From assembly GCA_017436785.1 (NCBI GenBank), contig JAFSCK010000055.1, positions 1-41,514 on the forward strand: a DNA stretch of 41,514 bases, in the 5' to 3' direction. Source of the stretch: Oscillospiraceae bacterium. GTDB lineage: Bacteria > Bacillota > Clostridia > Oscillospirales > Oscillospiraceae. The translations under genes and the position numbers were made by a program. The notes under the pieces are model-generated. The model ran no database searches. It was not told the origin of the DNA and saw only the letters and a list, made by a program, of their open reading frames with translations. Shown in pieces: positions 7,577 to 17,519 of the stretch. Numbering within the stretch: the first letter of the stretch is position 1; each line of letters begins with the position of its first letter.

Positions 7577-7675
7577 CGTATCCGTATTACTATGCGCATT
7601 TTTGTGCCGGCTGACTGATTTTTGGCAGGCAGTTGCGATGGTAAACACTTCCATTCCCTCGTGAGGTTAATCATT

Positions 7676-10423
7676 ATGGCAGATGAAAGATTCTTTAAAC
7701 GTAGAGTTCGCCCTCAGCGGCAGAAGTGGGACCCCCACTGGCTCTTGAAATTAGGCTATGCGCTCCTCAGCGGCGCATGGTCCCTCTTGAAAATCGCCAC
7801 CGGTGCTGCGGCTACGGTGCTGCTGATCGTGCTGATCTGTGTGGCTGTGTTTGTAGGCATCTTGGGCAACTATCTACAGGATGATATTCTGACGGAGGCC
7901 GCCGACTGGTCTTTGGAGGACTATGATCTGGAGCGAACCTCCTTTATTTATTATGTAGACGGCAACGGCGATATCCAGCAGCTGCAGCAGATCTATACCA
8001 CCACAGACCGCCAGTGGGCATCCCTGGATGAGATCCCGCAGGCTATGGTGGATGCAGCGGTGGCAATTGAGGATAAGCGCTTTTATGAGCATCAGGGCGT
8101 GGACTGGATCACCACGGTCAAGGCCTGCCTGAATATGTTCTTCGGCGGAGATGAGCAGTTCGGCGGCTCCACCATTACCCAGCAGTTTATTAAAAACCAT
8201 ACCGATCAGAAATCTGTCACCGTTCAGCGTAAGGTCATGGAAATTTTCCGCGCCCAGCTGTTTGAACGGGAATACGACAAGGACCTGATCATGGAGTATT
8301 ACCTCAATGAGATCTATCTGGGCCGTGGCTGCTACGGTGTCAAATCTGCAGCCGCCGAGTATTTCGGCAAGGAGCTGCAAAGTCTGACCCCGGCTGAGTG
8401 CGCATCCCTGATCTCCATTACCAATAACCCCTCTATTTTCAATCCCTATTCCGAGTCCGTTTACATGTACAAGGGCGAAGAGCGCAACGGCGCCCAGCGT
8501 AACCGCTACCGTCAGCTCAATGTCCTTGCAGAGATGCGCAATCAGGGCTATCTGACAGACGAGGAGTATGAGGAAGCCATCGCACAGGAAATGGTATTCA
8601 AGGAAGGCATTGCTGACGAGGACCGCTGGACCGTCTGTGAAAATGAAGACTGCGGTTATGAGGGCACACGCAGCAATTTCACCGGTGAGGGAGACACCTG
8701 GTACTGCCCCATCTGCGGCGGCCTGACCTCTGTGAATCAGAGCGCTTCCCAGTATATCTATACTTGGTTTGTGGATGCGGTCATCATCGATTTTGCCTCT
8801 TATCTTGCAGAGCAGGACGGCCACGAATGGTCTAAAATGGACGAAAATGCCCGCAATATCTATCTGGACCGGATCCAGAAGGGCGGCTATCACATCTATA
8901 CCACACTGGACATGGATGTGCAGAAGCAGGTGGATGAGATCTACAGCGATCCTTCCAATCTGCCCAAGCCTTGGAAGGGCACCCAGCAGCTCCAGTCTGC
9001 CATCGTGGTCATCGACAACGATACCGGCGATGTGGTGGCCCTGTCCGGCGGTGTGGGCGAGAAGACCGACTTCCTTGGCTATAACCGGGCAACGCAGGCA
9101 AAGCTTCAGACCGGTTCCTCTCAGAAGCCCATCTCGGTCTATGCCCCCGCCTTTGAATCCGGCAGAGTGACCCCTGCATCTGTCTTCAAGGACCTGCCGG
9201 TGACCTACGCCGACGGCAATAACTGGCCTAAGAACGACAACCGTCAGTATCAATATTCCCGCACTGTCTATCAGGGAATCGTGTCCTCCATCAATACCAT
9301 TTCTGTCCGAACGCTGGATGCCATCGGCCATGAATACGGCTACAGCTTCGCAAAATACAATTTCGGCGAGGAATCTCTGGTGGAGCGCTACGATACCGGC
9401 TGGGAGGTCAAGTCTGATATTGGTCAAGCCCCTCTGGCTCTGGGTGCATTGACTCTGGGCGCCACCGTCAGGGAGATGACCGGTGCCTATGCCACCTTTG
9501 CCAACAACGGTATCTGGCGGGAGCCTCGGCTATATACCAAGGTCTATAACTCCGATGGTGTTCTGGTGGTGGACAACACACAGGAAAACCGAAAGATTCT
9601 GTCTGACAAGACGGTAAATTATATGAACTACTGCCTCTACAACGCCGCCAACAACGGCACCGGCGCGGCAGCACTGTTCCAAGGCCAGTCCATCGCCGGT
9701 AAGACCGGTACCACCTCCAACAACCGTGACCGCTGGTTCTGCGGCTATACCAGCCACTATACCGCAGCGGTCTGGGTGGGCTATGACCAGCCGGAGGAGA
9801 TCCACATCAGCACTGCCAACCCTGCGGCGCTGCTATGGCGGGATGTGATGAAGCCCATCCACACCGGACTGCCCAGAGAGGGCCTGTTTAACGGCAACGC
9901 CTTCCGCAGCGTTTCCGTGTGCCTTGATTCCGGCAAGCTGGCCACCGCGGCCTGCTATAACGATGCCCGGGGAGTAAACCGGGTCGTTTCCGTAAACGTA
10001 TATCCCGGCGACGAGCCGCAGGGCACCTGTGACAAGCATGTTCAGATGGAATACTGCGTTACAGGCGGCGGTGTGGCAAACCAATATTGTCACAGCTTCC
10101 CCAATACGACGGTCAATGTCTGCTCTTTGGTAAGATTGACCGCAGCTGAGATCGCGGAGATCCGGGCAGCCGATCATGTAGGCCTTGTGGATGCGCACAC
10201 CATGGACGGCTATGTATATTATGAGGGCGGAAGCTGGTACGGCTTTAACGGTAATGCCTATAATCCCACCGGCGCTCCCTATATCCAGTGTCAGGTCCAC
10301 AACAAGCAGAGCTGGGACAATATGATGCAGGACAGCATCCCCGGGCCGGAGGAAGGCTGGCAGGATAACACCGGCTCCAATTGGGGGGATTTCGGTGATT
10401 CCGGATCGAATATTTTCGGCTAA
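7676..10423 (+). CDS. Class A penicillin-binding protein with a zinc-ribbon-like insert
   Basis: A 915-residue bifunctional peptidoglycan synthase of the PBP1A kind. Basic cytosolic tail, membrane helix about 40-62, then a GT51 glycosyltransferase: EDKRFYEHQG with catalytic E132, GGSTITQQ, and the EYYLNEIYLGRG motif. The transpeptidase has SSQK with nucleophile S481 and K484, SIN (538-540) and KTGT (676-679). Between the domains sits C321-x4-C326-x17-C344-x2-C347, a four-Cys knuckle pair that looks like a zinc ribbon and is not part of the standard PBP1A plan. Cys residues recur in the C-terminal 170 residues, which end in a Gly/Asp/Asn-rich tail. The ATG at 7676 follows GTGAGG. It heads a run ending with truA. 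Confidence 0.95.
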   Translation: MADERFFKRRVRPQRQKWDPHWLLKLGYALLSGAWSLLKIATGAAATVLLIVLICVAVFVGILGNYLQDDILTEAADWSLEDYDLERTSFIYYVDGNGDIQQLQQIYTTTDRQWASLDEIPQAMVDAAVAIEDKRFYEHQGVDWITTVKACLNMFFGGDEQFGGSTITQQFIKNHTDQKSVTVQRKVMEIFRAQLFEREYDKDLIMEYYLNEIYLGRGCYGVKSAAAEYFGKELQSLTPAECASLISITNNPSIFNPYSESVYMYKGEERNGAQRNRYRQLNVLAEMRNQGYLTDEEYEEAIAQEMVFKEGIADEDRWTVCENEDCGYEGTRSNFTGEGDTWYCPICGGLTSVNQSASQYIYTWFVDAVIIDFASYLAEQDGHEWSKMDENARNIYLDRIQKGGYHIYTTLDMDVQKQVDEIYSDPSNLPKPWKGTQQLQSAIVVIDNDTGDVVALSGGVGEKTDFLGYNRATQAKLQTGSSQKPISVYAPAFESGRVTPASVFKDLPVTYADGNNWPKNDNRQYQYSRTVYQGIVSSINTISVRTLDAIGHEYGYSFAKYNFGEESLVERYDTGWEVKSDIGQAPLALGALTLGATVREMTGAYATFANNGIWREPRLYTKVYNSDGVLVVDNTQENRKILSDKTVNYMNYCLYNAANNGTGAAALFQGQSIAGKTGTTSNNRDRWFCGYTSHYTAAVWVGYDQPEEIHISTANPAALLWRDVMKPIHTGLPREGLFNGNAFRSVSVCLDSGKLATAACYNDARGVNRVVSVNVYPGDEPQGTCDKHVQMEYCVTGGGVANQYCHSFPNTTVNVCSLVRLTAAEIAEIRAADHVGLVDAHTMDGYVYYEGGSWYGFNGNAYNPTGAPYIQCQVHNKQSWDNMMQDSIPGPEEGWQDNTGSNWGDFGDSGSNIFG

Positions 10424-10464
10424 TCAGCACTTAAGAAATAAGGTAGAAATAAGGAGGAGACCCG

Positions 10465-11331
10465 ATGCTTTGGATTTCCGATCAATGGAAGGATTATGAG
10501 GTTCTGGACGCATCCAACGGCGAGCGTTTAGAGCGTTGGGGTGACTATATTCTGGTGCGCCCTGACCCGCAGGTGATCTGGAACACTCCCCATCAGGCAC
10601 CGGAGTGGAAGCGCTACGATGCCCGCTATATCCGCTCCAACACCGGCGGCGGCCGCTGGACGGATCATGACCTGCCGGAGCGCTGGCAGATCAAGTATAA
10701 GAATTACCTGACCTTTAACGTCAAGCCTATGAACTTTAAGCATACCGGTGTTTTTCCGGAGCAGGCAGCTAACTGGGACTTCATCCGGGACAAGGTGGCC
10801 AACGCTGGCCGCCCCGTCCGGGTGCTGAATCTGTTTGCTTATTCCGGTGGTGCCACCCTTGCTGCGGCAGCTGGTGGTGCTGAGGTTTTCCATGTGGATG
10901 CCTCCAAGGGCATGGTGGCATGGGCGAAGGAAAATGCACAGGCATCCGGTCTTGCCGGGTGCCCCATCCACTGGATGGTGGATGATTGCGCCAAATTTAT
11001 CCAGCGGGAGATCCGCCGGGGCCGTAAGTACGATGGCATCATCATGGATCCCCCCAGCTATGGACGGGGCCCCAGCGGTGAGATCTGGAAGATGGAAACA
11101 AGCTTCTATCCCTTCCTGCAGGAGGTTCTGAAGGTGCTGTCTGATGATCCTCTGTTTGTCATCATCAATTCCTATACCACCGGTCTGGCGCCCTCTGCGG
11201 TGGCCTATGCCTCCGATGTGGTCTTCGGCGGCAAATACGGCGGTAAGACAGAAGCCGGTGAGCTGGGCCTGCGGGTTCGTCAGTCCGGGCTTGTGCTGCC
11301 CTGCGGCGCAACCGGCCGCTGGACACCCTGA
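10465..11331 (+). CDS. Class I SAM-dependent methyltransferase (RlmI/RlmK-like)
   Basis: A 288-residue Rossmann-fold methyltransferase. SAM-binding motif I reads NLFAYSGGATLAAAAGG, the acidic residue after strand 2 is in HVDASKGM, and motif IV is DPPSYGRG, the form found in RlmI/RlmK-type 23S rRNA methyltransferases. It lacks an N-terminal PUA domain, so the target is uncertain; a second clue is the basic N-terminal part with several Trp residues, as in the Methyltrans_SAM (PF10672) group. Start ATG after AAGGAGGAGA. It lies 41 bases after the PBP stop and 14 before ecfA1, so it is probably co-transcribed. Confidence 0.85.
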   Translation: MLWISDQWKDYEVLDASNGERLERWGDYILVRPDPQVIWNTPHQAPEWKRYDARYIRSNTGGGRWTDHDLPERWQIKYKNYLTFNVKPMNFKHTGVFPEQAANWDFIRDKVANAGRPVRVLNLFAYSGGATLAAAAGGAEVFHVDASKGMVAWAKENAQASGLAGCPIHWMVDDCAKFIQREIRRGRKYDGIIMDPPSYGRGPSGEIWKMETSFYPFLQEVLKVLSDDPLFVIINSYTTGLAPSAVAYASDVVFGGKYGGKTEAGELGLRVRQSGLVLPCGATGRWTP

Positions 11332-11345
11332 GGGGAGGGAATTGC

Positions 11346-12197
11346 GTGAGCGAGATCATTAGCGTTGAAAATCTGGCCTATACCTATCCCGGATTTGATG
11401 ACCAGCCCGGTGTGGTGGTCTTTGAGGACATGAACCTGAAGATCGAGGAGGGAACCTTTGTTGCGGTTCTCGGCACCAATGGCTGCGGTAAATCCACCCT
11501 TGCCAAGCATTTTAATTCTATCCTGCTGCCCACCGGCGGCAAGGTCTATGTCTGCGGCATCGATACAGCAAACGAGGAACGGATCATGGCTGTCCGCCGT
11601 AATGTAGGCATGGTATTCCAGAATCCTGATAACCAGATCGTTGCCAATGTGGTGGAAGAGGATGTGGCCTTTGGCCCGGAAAACTTGGGCGTTTCCAGCC
11701 CGGAGATTCGGCATCGCGTCAACAAGGCCCTAAAACAGGTCGGTATGTATGACTACCGGGAGCATGCTCCCCATTTGCTCTCTGGTGGACAGAAGCAGCG
11801 TGTCGCCATTGCCGGCATCATCGCGATGGAGCCCAAGTGCATCGTGCTGGATGAGCCCACTGCCATGCTGGACCCCAGAGGCCGCCGGGAGGTCATTGAG
11901 ACCATCGGACGGCTGAACCGGGAAAAGGGCATCACTGTAGTGCTGATCACCCATCATATGGACGAAGCAGCCAAGGCAGACCGGGTGGTTGTGCTGCATA
12001 AGGGCACGGTTGCTGCCGATGGAAAACCGGAGGAGGTCTTCTCTCAGGTGGAGCTGCTCCACAGCATCGGACTTGCTGCCCCGGAAAGCGTGGAGCTTTG
12101 CTGGGAATTGAATAAAGAGGGCTTTGACCTGCCCCTTGATAAACTGGACCCTGAAAAATGCGCGCAGACACTGCGGGATTGGTTGATGGAAAATTGA
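11346..12197 (+). CDS. ecfA1: ECF transporter ATPase EcfA1
   Basis: One of two ATPases that drive the energy-coupling factor transporter, which imports vitamins and trace metals with exchangeable S components. In the 283 residues: Walker A GTNGCGKST (43-51), Q-loop FQNPDNQ, signature LSGGQKQR, Walker B CIVLDEPT and the switch His in ITHH. The Q-loop sequence NPDNQIVA is the mark of EcfA1. The start is GTG, 6 bases after GGGGAGGG. A short AT hairpin (12196-12222) lies between it and ecfA2. Confidence 0.95.
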   Translation: MSEIISVENLAYTYPGFDDQPGVVVFEDMNLKIEEGTFVAVLGTNGCGKSTLAKHFNSILLPTGGKVYVCGIDTANEERIMAVRRNVGMVFQNPDNQIVANVVEEDVAFGPENLGVSSPEIRHRVNKALKQVGMYDYREHAPHLLSGGQKQRVAIAGIIAMEPKCIVLDEPTAMLDPRGRREVIETIGRLNREKGITVVLITHHMDEAAKADRVVVLHKGTVAADGKPEEVFSQVELLHSIGLAAPESVELCWELNKEGFDLPLDKLDPEKCAQTLRDWLMEN

Positions 12198-12276
12198 AAA
12201 TTTAGGGCATTCCGAAATTTTCAGCTTTCAAGCTTCCATTGCCTGTCTCCGGGTTTGACCGCGAGGAGGAATATAT

Positions 12277-13140
12277 TTGAATCCGATTTTAGAAGTTAAA
12301 AATTTGAACTACATTTACAGCGCCGGTACACCTTTTGAACATCAGGCGCTGGATAATGTGAACTTTTCTGTAAATAGGGGAGAGTTCATCGGCATCATCG
12401 GACATACCGGCTCCGGAAAATCCACTCTGATGCAGCAGCTCAATGGCCTGCTGAAGCCCACCTCCGGCACGGTTTTGCTGGATGGACAGGATATCTGGTC
12501 CGATAAGAAGCTGACCCGGCAGGCCCGGTTTCGGGTGGGGCTGGTGTTCCAGTATCCGGAATATCAGCTGTTTGAGGAAACGGTCTATAAGGACATTGCC
12601 TTTGGACCGAAAAATATGGGCTTAAAGCCGGAAGAAATTGATCGCCGTGTCCGGGAGGCAGCAGGCTTTGTAGGACTGACAGAAAAACAACTGGAGGTCT
12701 CTCCCTTTGACTTGTCCGGTGGTCAGAAGCGCCGTGTGGCGATCGCAGGCGTTATTGCAATGGAACCGGAGGTGCTGATTCTTGATGAGCCTACTGCCGG
12801 TCTGGACCCTGTAGGCCGTGCCGAGATTCTGGGAAATATCGAAGCGTACCGCAAGGCGAAGAACGCAACCATTATGATGGTTTCCCATTCTATGGAGGAT
12901 GTAGCCCGTCTGACGGACCGGCTGCTGGTGATGAACGGCTCTAAGCTTGCCATGGACGGTACGCCTGCCGACATCTTTACCCATGCAGAGGAGCTGCTGG
13001 AAATGGGCCTGAGCATTCCGCAGGTAACGCAGGTTTTCCTGCATCTGCGGACGTTGGGCGTAGACGTAGAAAATGTCTATACCATTGCACAGGCTGTGCA
13101 GCAGATGAAGACCCTTAGGGGAGGTGGCGCACATGCTTAA
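12277..13140 (+). CDS. ecfA2: ECF transporter ATPase EcfA2
   Basis: The partner ATPase of EcfA1. The 287 residues hold Walker A GHTGSGKST (42-50), Q-loop FQYPEYQLFEETV (the EcfA2 form), signature LSGGQKRR, Walker B VLILDEPT, D-loop GLDP and the switch His in VSHS. EcfA1 and EcfA2 form a heterodimer below EcfT. The start codon is TTG, placed 7 bases after GAGGAGG; no in-frame ATG fits. The 3' end overlaps ecfT by 8 bases, which implies translational coupling. Confidence 0.95.
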   Translation: MNPILEVKNLNYIYSAGTPFEHQALDNVNFSVNRGEFIGIIGHTGSGKSTLMQQLNGLLKPTSGTVLLDGQDIWSDKKLTRQARFRVGLVFQYPEYQLFEETVYKDIAFGPKNMGLKPEEIDRRVREAAGFVGLTEKQLEVSPFDLSGGQKRRVAIAGVIAMEPEVLILDEPTAGLDPVGRAEILGNIEAYRKAKNATIMMVSHSMEDVARLTDRLLVMNGSKLAMDGTPADIFTHAEELLEMGLSIPQVTQVFLHLRTLGVDVENVYTIAQAVQQMKTLRGGGAHA

Positions 13141-13939
13141 GGATATTACCTTGGGTCAGTATTTCCCTGGAAATTCTGTGATCCATCGCCTTGACCCGCG
13201 AGCCAAGCTGATTATGCTGGTGGTCTACATTGTTGCGCTGTTTATGGCCTCCGGCTGGGTAGCCTATGGCTTGCTGCTGGCCGGCTTGCTGTATGTCATC
13301 AAAATCTCTACCATCCCCCCCAAGTCTATCGTTCGGGGTATGAAGCCTCTGGTGATGATCCTTGTATTTACCGGCGTTCTGAATCTGTTCTTTACGCAGG
13401 AAGGTATGCTGCTGGTTGATTTCTGGTTTATTAAGATCTATTCCGGCGGCCTGAACCGTGCGGTGATGATGGTGGCAAGAATTTTGATGCTGATTACCTG
13501 CACCTTCTTGCTGACCTATACCACCTCTCCCATTGCACTGACGGATGGTTTGGAAGCGCTGATGAATCCCTTAAAAAAGATCAAAGTGCCTGTCCATGAG
13601 CTGGCCATGATGATGTGCATTGCCCTGCGCTTTATTCCGACGCTGATCGAAGAAACGGATAAGATCATGTGCGCTCAGAAGGCCCGTGGTGCCGATTTTG
13701 AAACCGGCTCTCTGATTGACCGGGCAAAGGCCCTGATCCCCATTCTGGTGCCCCTGTTTATCAGTGCCTTCCGCCGGGCGGATGAGCTGGCGACTGCCAT
13801 GGAGTGCCGTTGCTATCAGGGCGGCGAGGGCCGCACCAAGATGAAGCTGCTGCGCTATCACCGGGAGGATTTTGTGGCTTTTGGTATCGGTGCGGTACTG
13901 CTTGCGGCGGTAATCCTACTGGGTAAATTCGGTCTGTGA
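13133..13939 (+). CDS. ecfT: ECF transporter transmembrane subunit EcfT
   Basis: The membrane scaffold that joins the two ATPases to S components. The 268-residue protein opens with the typical LKDITLGQYFPGNSVIHRLDPRAKL segment of EcfT, has about six hydrophobic stretches, and carries the paired cytosolic coupling motifs with Ala-Arg-Gly (QKARGAD and the related MECRCYQGG). No S gene follows directly, as expected for a shared (group II) module. The ATG at 13133 is chosen over a GTG nine bases upstream because of GGGGAGG spacing and family N-terminus. It overlaps ecfA2; truA follows 8 bases after its stop. Confidence 0.94.
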   Translation: MLKDITLGQYFPGNSVIHRLDPRAKLIMLVVYIVALFMASGWVAYGLLLAGLLYVIKISTIPPKSIVRGMKPLVMILVFTGVLNLFFTQEGMLLVDFWFIKIYSGGLNRAVMMVARILMLITCTFLLTYTTSPIALTDGLEALMNPLKKIKVPVHELAMMMCIALRFIPTLIEETDKIMCAQKARGADFETGSLIDRAKALIPILVPLFISAFRRADELATAMECRCYQGGEGRTKMKLLRYHREDFVAFGIGAVLLAAVILLGKFGL

Positions 13940-13947
13940 GGTTATCT

Positions 13948-14727
13948 ATGCGCAATATTGCCCTGTTTTTAACATATCTTGGAACAAATTATCACGGTTG
14001 GCAGGTTCAAAAAAACCTGCCAACTGTTGCCGAAACCGTGGAAAAGGCTGCTGCCATGATCGTGGGCCATCCGGTCCATGTGACCGGCTGTGGACGGACC
14101 GATGCAGGCGTTCACGCCCGGTGCTATGTGGCAAATTTCCGAACCACTTCCACGATACCAGTTGATCGGCTGCCCTATGCCATGAATACCCATCTTCCCT
14201 GTGATATCGTGGTGACAAAGGCTTTTGAGGTCCATGAGAATTTCAATGCCATCGGTTCCTGTGTTCGTAAGGAATATACCTACCAAATCTACAATTCCCG
14301 GTTGAAGGATCCCTTCTATGTCAATCGTGCATGGTTCTATCCCAAGCATCTGGATGAGAAGATTATGCAGGAGGCCGCCAGTCAGTTTGTGGGCACCCAT
14401 GACTTTGCGGCGGTACGCAGTGTGGGTACCGATGTCAAGTCCACTGTCCGCACCGTATATTATTATAACGTTGAGCGGCAGGGGAACCTTATCACCCTGA
14501 AGGTCTGTGCTAACGGCTTCCTGTACAACATGGCCCGCGCCATGGCAGGAACCGTTGTCTATGCCGCCGAAGGTAAGATCAAACCCGAAGAAATCGGAAA
14601 AATTCTGGAATCCGGCAACCGAACAGCCGCTGGTCCTACTGTCCCTCCCGGAGGATTGTACATGACCCATCTTTGGTACGATGATGGTGTTGAGAAATTT
14701 GAGTGCGGCAGCGACTGGACTGTTTGA
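13948..14727 (+). CDS. truA: tRNA pseudouridine synthase A
   Basis: TruA makes pseudouridine at positions 38-40 in the tRNA anticodon stem-loop. The 259 residues contain the catalytic GRTDAGVH motif (Asp52), the RKEYTYQIYN strand, GTHDFAAVRS and the FLYNMARAMAGT helix, all standard. The start ATG lies 6 bases after GTGAGG, whose bases overlap the ecfT stop, so it is the last gene of the PBP-ecf run. Placement of truA after ecfT is common in Firmicutes. Confidence 0.96.
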   Translation: MRNIALFLTYLGTNYHGWQVQKNLPTVAETVEKAAAMIVGHPVHVTGCGRTDAGVHARCYVANFRTTSTIPVDRLPYAMNTHLPCDIVVTKAFEVHENFNAIGSCVRKEYTYQIYNSRLKDPFYVNRAWFYPKHLDEKIMQEAASQFVGTHDFAAVRSVGTDVKSTVRTVYYYNVERQGNLITLKVCANGFLYNMARAMAGTVVYAAEGKIKPEEIGKILESGNRTAAGPTVPPGGLYMTHLWYDDGVEKFECGSDWTV

Positions 14728-14738
14728 AATAGAAAAAA

Positions 14739-14866
14739 TGTCATTGCGAGCCAGTCGGCAGACTGGCGTGGCAATCTCCTGCAAGAATCTGCGCATTGTT
14801 ATATAACAGCAGTGCAGGAAAATGGAGGGGATTACCACGTCGGCCTGCGGCCTCCTCGCAATGACA
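14739..14866. repeat. Palindromic intergenic repeat, copy 2
   Basis: A 128-base element with perfect 12-base terminal inverted repeats TGTCATTGCGAG / CTCGCAATGACA, an inner GTGGCAATC / GGATTACCAC pair, a local CCAGTCGGCAGACTGG hairpin, and another hairpin GGCCTGCGGCC at the right end. The middle differs from copy 1, so these are divergent members of one family. It lies between truA and the ClpE promoter. Confidence 0.88.
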
Positions 14867-14912
14867 TTGACATTTTCGTTCATAATTTGTTTTCCCATTT
14901 TCGATTTCCTTG

Positions 14913-14921
14913 TGGTATACT
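14913..14921 (+). promoter_or_regulatory. Extended -10 promoter for the ClpE-like gene
   Basis: TGG then TATACT about 23 bases before the start; no clear -35 and no CtsR heptad repeat (GGTCAAA) is visible. Confidence 0.5.
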
Positions 14922-14943
14922 GCGACAAAAGGAGTGATTTACT

Positions 14944-17238
14944 TTGCAGCCTAAAATGTGTACCAAGTGCAAGAAGAATATCGCCGTAGTCTTTATTACG
15001 AAGATCGAAAACGGCGCAACATTAAATGAAGGATATTGTCTGCGCTGTGCCAAAGGTCTGGGCATCCCCCAGATCGATCAGGCCGTGCGTCAGATGGGCA
15101 TTAGTGAGGAAGATCTGGATCTGCTGACCGATGAAATGAGCAACATGTTCGGTCAGCGGGATAACAGCGACGATGCCGATGATGACGAGATCGACAGCCA
15201 GACCGCAACTTTCCCGCTGCTGAACCAGTTGTTTGGCGGCAGTGCCGAAAATATGCCCGCTCTGCCCCCCAGACCTGCCAAGCAGGAGGAACCCAAGGAA
15301 GAGGGGAAGGGCAAAAAGAAAAATAAGAAACACAAGTTCCTTGACAGCTACTGCATGGACCTGACGGGCCGGGCTCGGGAGGGAAAGTTGGATAAGGTTA
15401 TTGGCCGGGATGTGGAAACGGAGCGTGTGATCCAGATCCTGAACCGCCGCCAGAAGAACAATCCCTGTCTTATCGGTGAGCCCGGTGTTGGTAAGACCGC
15501 CATCGCAGAGGGCCTTGCTCAGCGCATCGCAGCGGGAGAGGTTCCCTATAAGCTGCGGGACAAGGAAGTTTTTCTGCTTGATCTGACGGCGCTGGTAGCT
15601 GGTACCCAGTTCCGCGGCCAGTTTGAAAGCCGAATGAAGAGCCTTATCAGTGAGATCAAGGAATGCGGCAACATCATTCTTGTCATCGACGAGGTCCACA
15701 ATCTGGTGGGCGCTGGCGATGCCGAAGGCTCTATGAACGCAGCCAATATTCTCAAGCCCGCCCTGTCCCGTGGTGAGATTCAGGTCATTGGTGCCACCAC
15801 CTTTGCCGAATACCGCAAGCATATCGAAAAGGACGCTGCTCTGGAGCGCCGCTTCCAGCCGGTTTCCGTGGCTGAGCCTACCATTGCAGAGGCAAGCCAG
15901 ATTATGCAGGGCATTGCCAAGGCTTATGCAGAGTTCCATGGGGTGGAGATCTCTCCTGAGATCGCCCATCAGTGCGTGGTGCTTTCTGAGCGCTATATTA
16001 CCGACCGCTTCCTGCCGGATAAGGCCATCGACCTGCTGGACGAAGCCTGCTCCGACGTGAATTTGCAGTGCAAACAGATCTCTGAGCTTGCTGAGGCAAA
16101 GAAGGAGCGGGACGATTACGAGCTGGAGCTTCGGATGATGAACGAGGATCCGGAAAATGTGAACTATGAGCGCCATGCTATGCTTCGTTCCCGGTTGATG
16201 CAGCTTGCTTTGAAGATCGAGGATCTGGAAGCACTGCCCAAGCCTGCAGTGACCATGGAGAACCTTGCTCGCATTATCGAACTGTGGACCAAGATCCCTG
16301 CCTCCAAAATCAAAGCACAGGAATACGAACAGATCAAGGGATTATCTTCCCGGCTGAAGGAGCATATTGTGGGTCAGGACGAAGCTGTAGACGCAGTCGC
16401 TCGGGCGATTCGCCGCAGCCGTGTGGGTATTTCTCCTAAGAAGCGCCCTGTTTCCTTTATTTTTGTTGGCCCCACCGGCGTGGGTAAGACGGAGCTGGTT
16501 AAGCAGCTGGCAAATGACCTGTTTGACAGCGTTGACAGTCTGATCCGGTTGGATATGTCCGAATATATGGAGAAGCACACTGTCTCCAAGCTGATCGGTT
16601 CTCCTCCCGGCTATGTGGGCTATGACGAAGCAGGTCAGCTGACGGAGAAGATCCGCCGCCGTCCTTATTCCGTGGTGCTCTTCGATGAGATCGAAAAGGC
16701 CCACCCCGATGTTCTGAATGTGCTGCTGCAGGTGCTGGACGATGGCCGCATCACCGATGCACAGGGCCGGGTGGTGAATTTTGAGAATACCATCATTGTT
16801 ATGACCTCCAACGCGGGCTCTGAGGGCCGTGTAGGTGGGCTTGGCTTTGGCCGTACGGAGAATGACATGGTGAAGGAAAAGACCATGAAGGCCCTGCGGG
16901 AGTTCCTGCGGCCGGAATTTTTGAACCGGGTGGATGAGATCATCACTTTCAACCACCTCACAGAGGAGAACTTCCTCGGTATTGCTGATATCATGCTTGC
17001 TGAACTGAGAGAGAGTCTAACAGCCCGAGGCCTTAGCCTGACTTGGGAGGACAGTCTGCGGAAGCTGCTGGTGAAAAAGGCCTACTCTTTGGTATACGGC
17101 GCTCGAAACCTGCGGCGTACCATCCAGCGGGAACTGGAAGACCCCATTTCCGAGGCCATCATCGATTCCTTCGAGCATCCCATCTCTGCCATCCACATCC
17201 GGGTGGAGGAGGATACTGTGAAGCTGGAGATTAGCTGA
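14944..17238 (+). CDS. clpE: ClpE-like Clp ATPase with N-terminal zinc finger
   Basis: A Hsp100 unfoldase of 764 residues. The N-terminus has a Cys4 finger, C6-x2-C9 and C32-x2-C35, as in ClpE and McsA, in place of the double Clp_N repeat of ClpC. A low-complexity acidic then Lys-rich linker (about 70-130) leads to two AAA+ modules: Walker A GEPGVGKT (178-185), Walker B VIDEVH, a middle domain with coiled coil, Walker A GPTGVGKT (509-516), Walker [19 protein letters not shown] loop in the second module fits the ClpP-docking (I/L)GF motif. The start is TTG nine bases after AAAGGAG; the next in-frame ATG is too far from that site. Monocistronic. No CtsR site is seen, unlike Bacillus clpE. Confidence 0.92.
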   Translation: MQPKMCTKCKKNIAVVFITKIENGATLNEGYCLRCAKGLGIPQIDQAVRQMGISEEDLDLLTDEMSNMFGQRDNSDDADDDEIDSQTATFPLLNQLFGGSAENMPALPPRPAKQEEPKEEGKGKKKNKKHKFLDSYCMDLTGRAREGKLDKVIGRDVETERVIQILNRRQKNNPCLIGEPGVGKTAIAEGLAQRIAAGEVPYKLRDKEVFLLDLTALVAGTQFRGQFESRMKSLISEIKECGNIILVIDEVHNLVGAGDAEGSMNAANILKPALSRGEIQVIGATTFAEYRKHIEKDAALERRFQPVSVAEPTIAEASQIMQGIAKAYAEFHGVEISPEIAHQCVVLSERYITDRFLPDKAIDLLDEACSDVNLQCKQISELAEAKKERDDYELELRMMNEDPENVNYERHAMLRSRLMQLALKIEDLEALPKPAVTMENLARIIELWTKIPASKIKAQEYEQIKGLSSRLKEHIVGQDEAVDAVARAIRRSRVGISPKKRPVSFIFVGPTGVGKTELVKQLANDLFDSVDSLIRLDMSEYMEKHTVSKLIGSPPGYVGYDEAGQLTEKIRRRPYSVVLFDEIEKAHPDVLNVLLQVLDDGRITDAQGRVVNFENTIIVMTSNAGSEGRVGGLGFGRTENDMVKEKTMKALREFLRPEFLNRVDEIITFNHLTEENFLGIADIMLAELRESLTARGLSLTWEDSLRKLLVKKAYSLVYGARNLRRTIQRELEDPISEAIIDSFEHPISAIHIRVEEDTVKLEIS

Positions 17239-17272
17239 TATAAACTACCCTTAACGGAAAATACCAAAAAAG

Positions 17273-17310
17273 ATCCTGCACCAGTCCGATAGATTTGGTG
17301 CAGGATTTTT
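17273..17310 (+). terminator. Intrinsic terminator of the ClpE-like gene
   Basis: Perfect 11-bp stem ATCCTGCACCA / TGGTGCAGGAT with a 12-base loop, then five T. Confidence 0.88.
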
Positions 17311-17519
17311 CTATGTGTTAGTTTTTTATTTGTTATGAAGTTGGAGGACTGAACTCTATCCGCCAAAAGACGAACTTCGCAAGGTTCAACGTAGTCCAAC
17401 TGTAAGCCACAGACATCCCCCAAAGCGTCAAAGTCATGATACAAAGCCTTCTTCTTTACCGGCGAAGTAGTTTTTTCCATAGCTAGCCATGGAAAACTAT
17501 CTTTGGCGGTTTCCTGTAA

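Noticed and set aside
12196-12222. AT-rich hairpin between ecfA1 and ecfA2 as a riboswitch or terminator
   Set aside because: It is only an 8-bp stem with no T-run and no conserved core; the genes are co-transcribed in all likelihood.
17300-17480. Minus-strand frame starting MEKTTSPVKKKALYHDFDAL
   Set aside because: The first 20 residues faintly recall small antitoxins, but the rest does not, the frame runs on through the ClpE terminator and into its 3' end, and no ribosome binding site precedes it. At most it is a decayed fragment.
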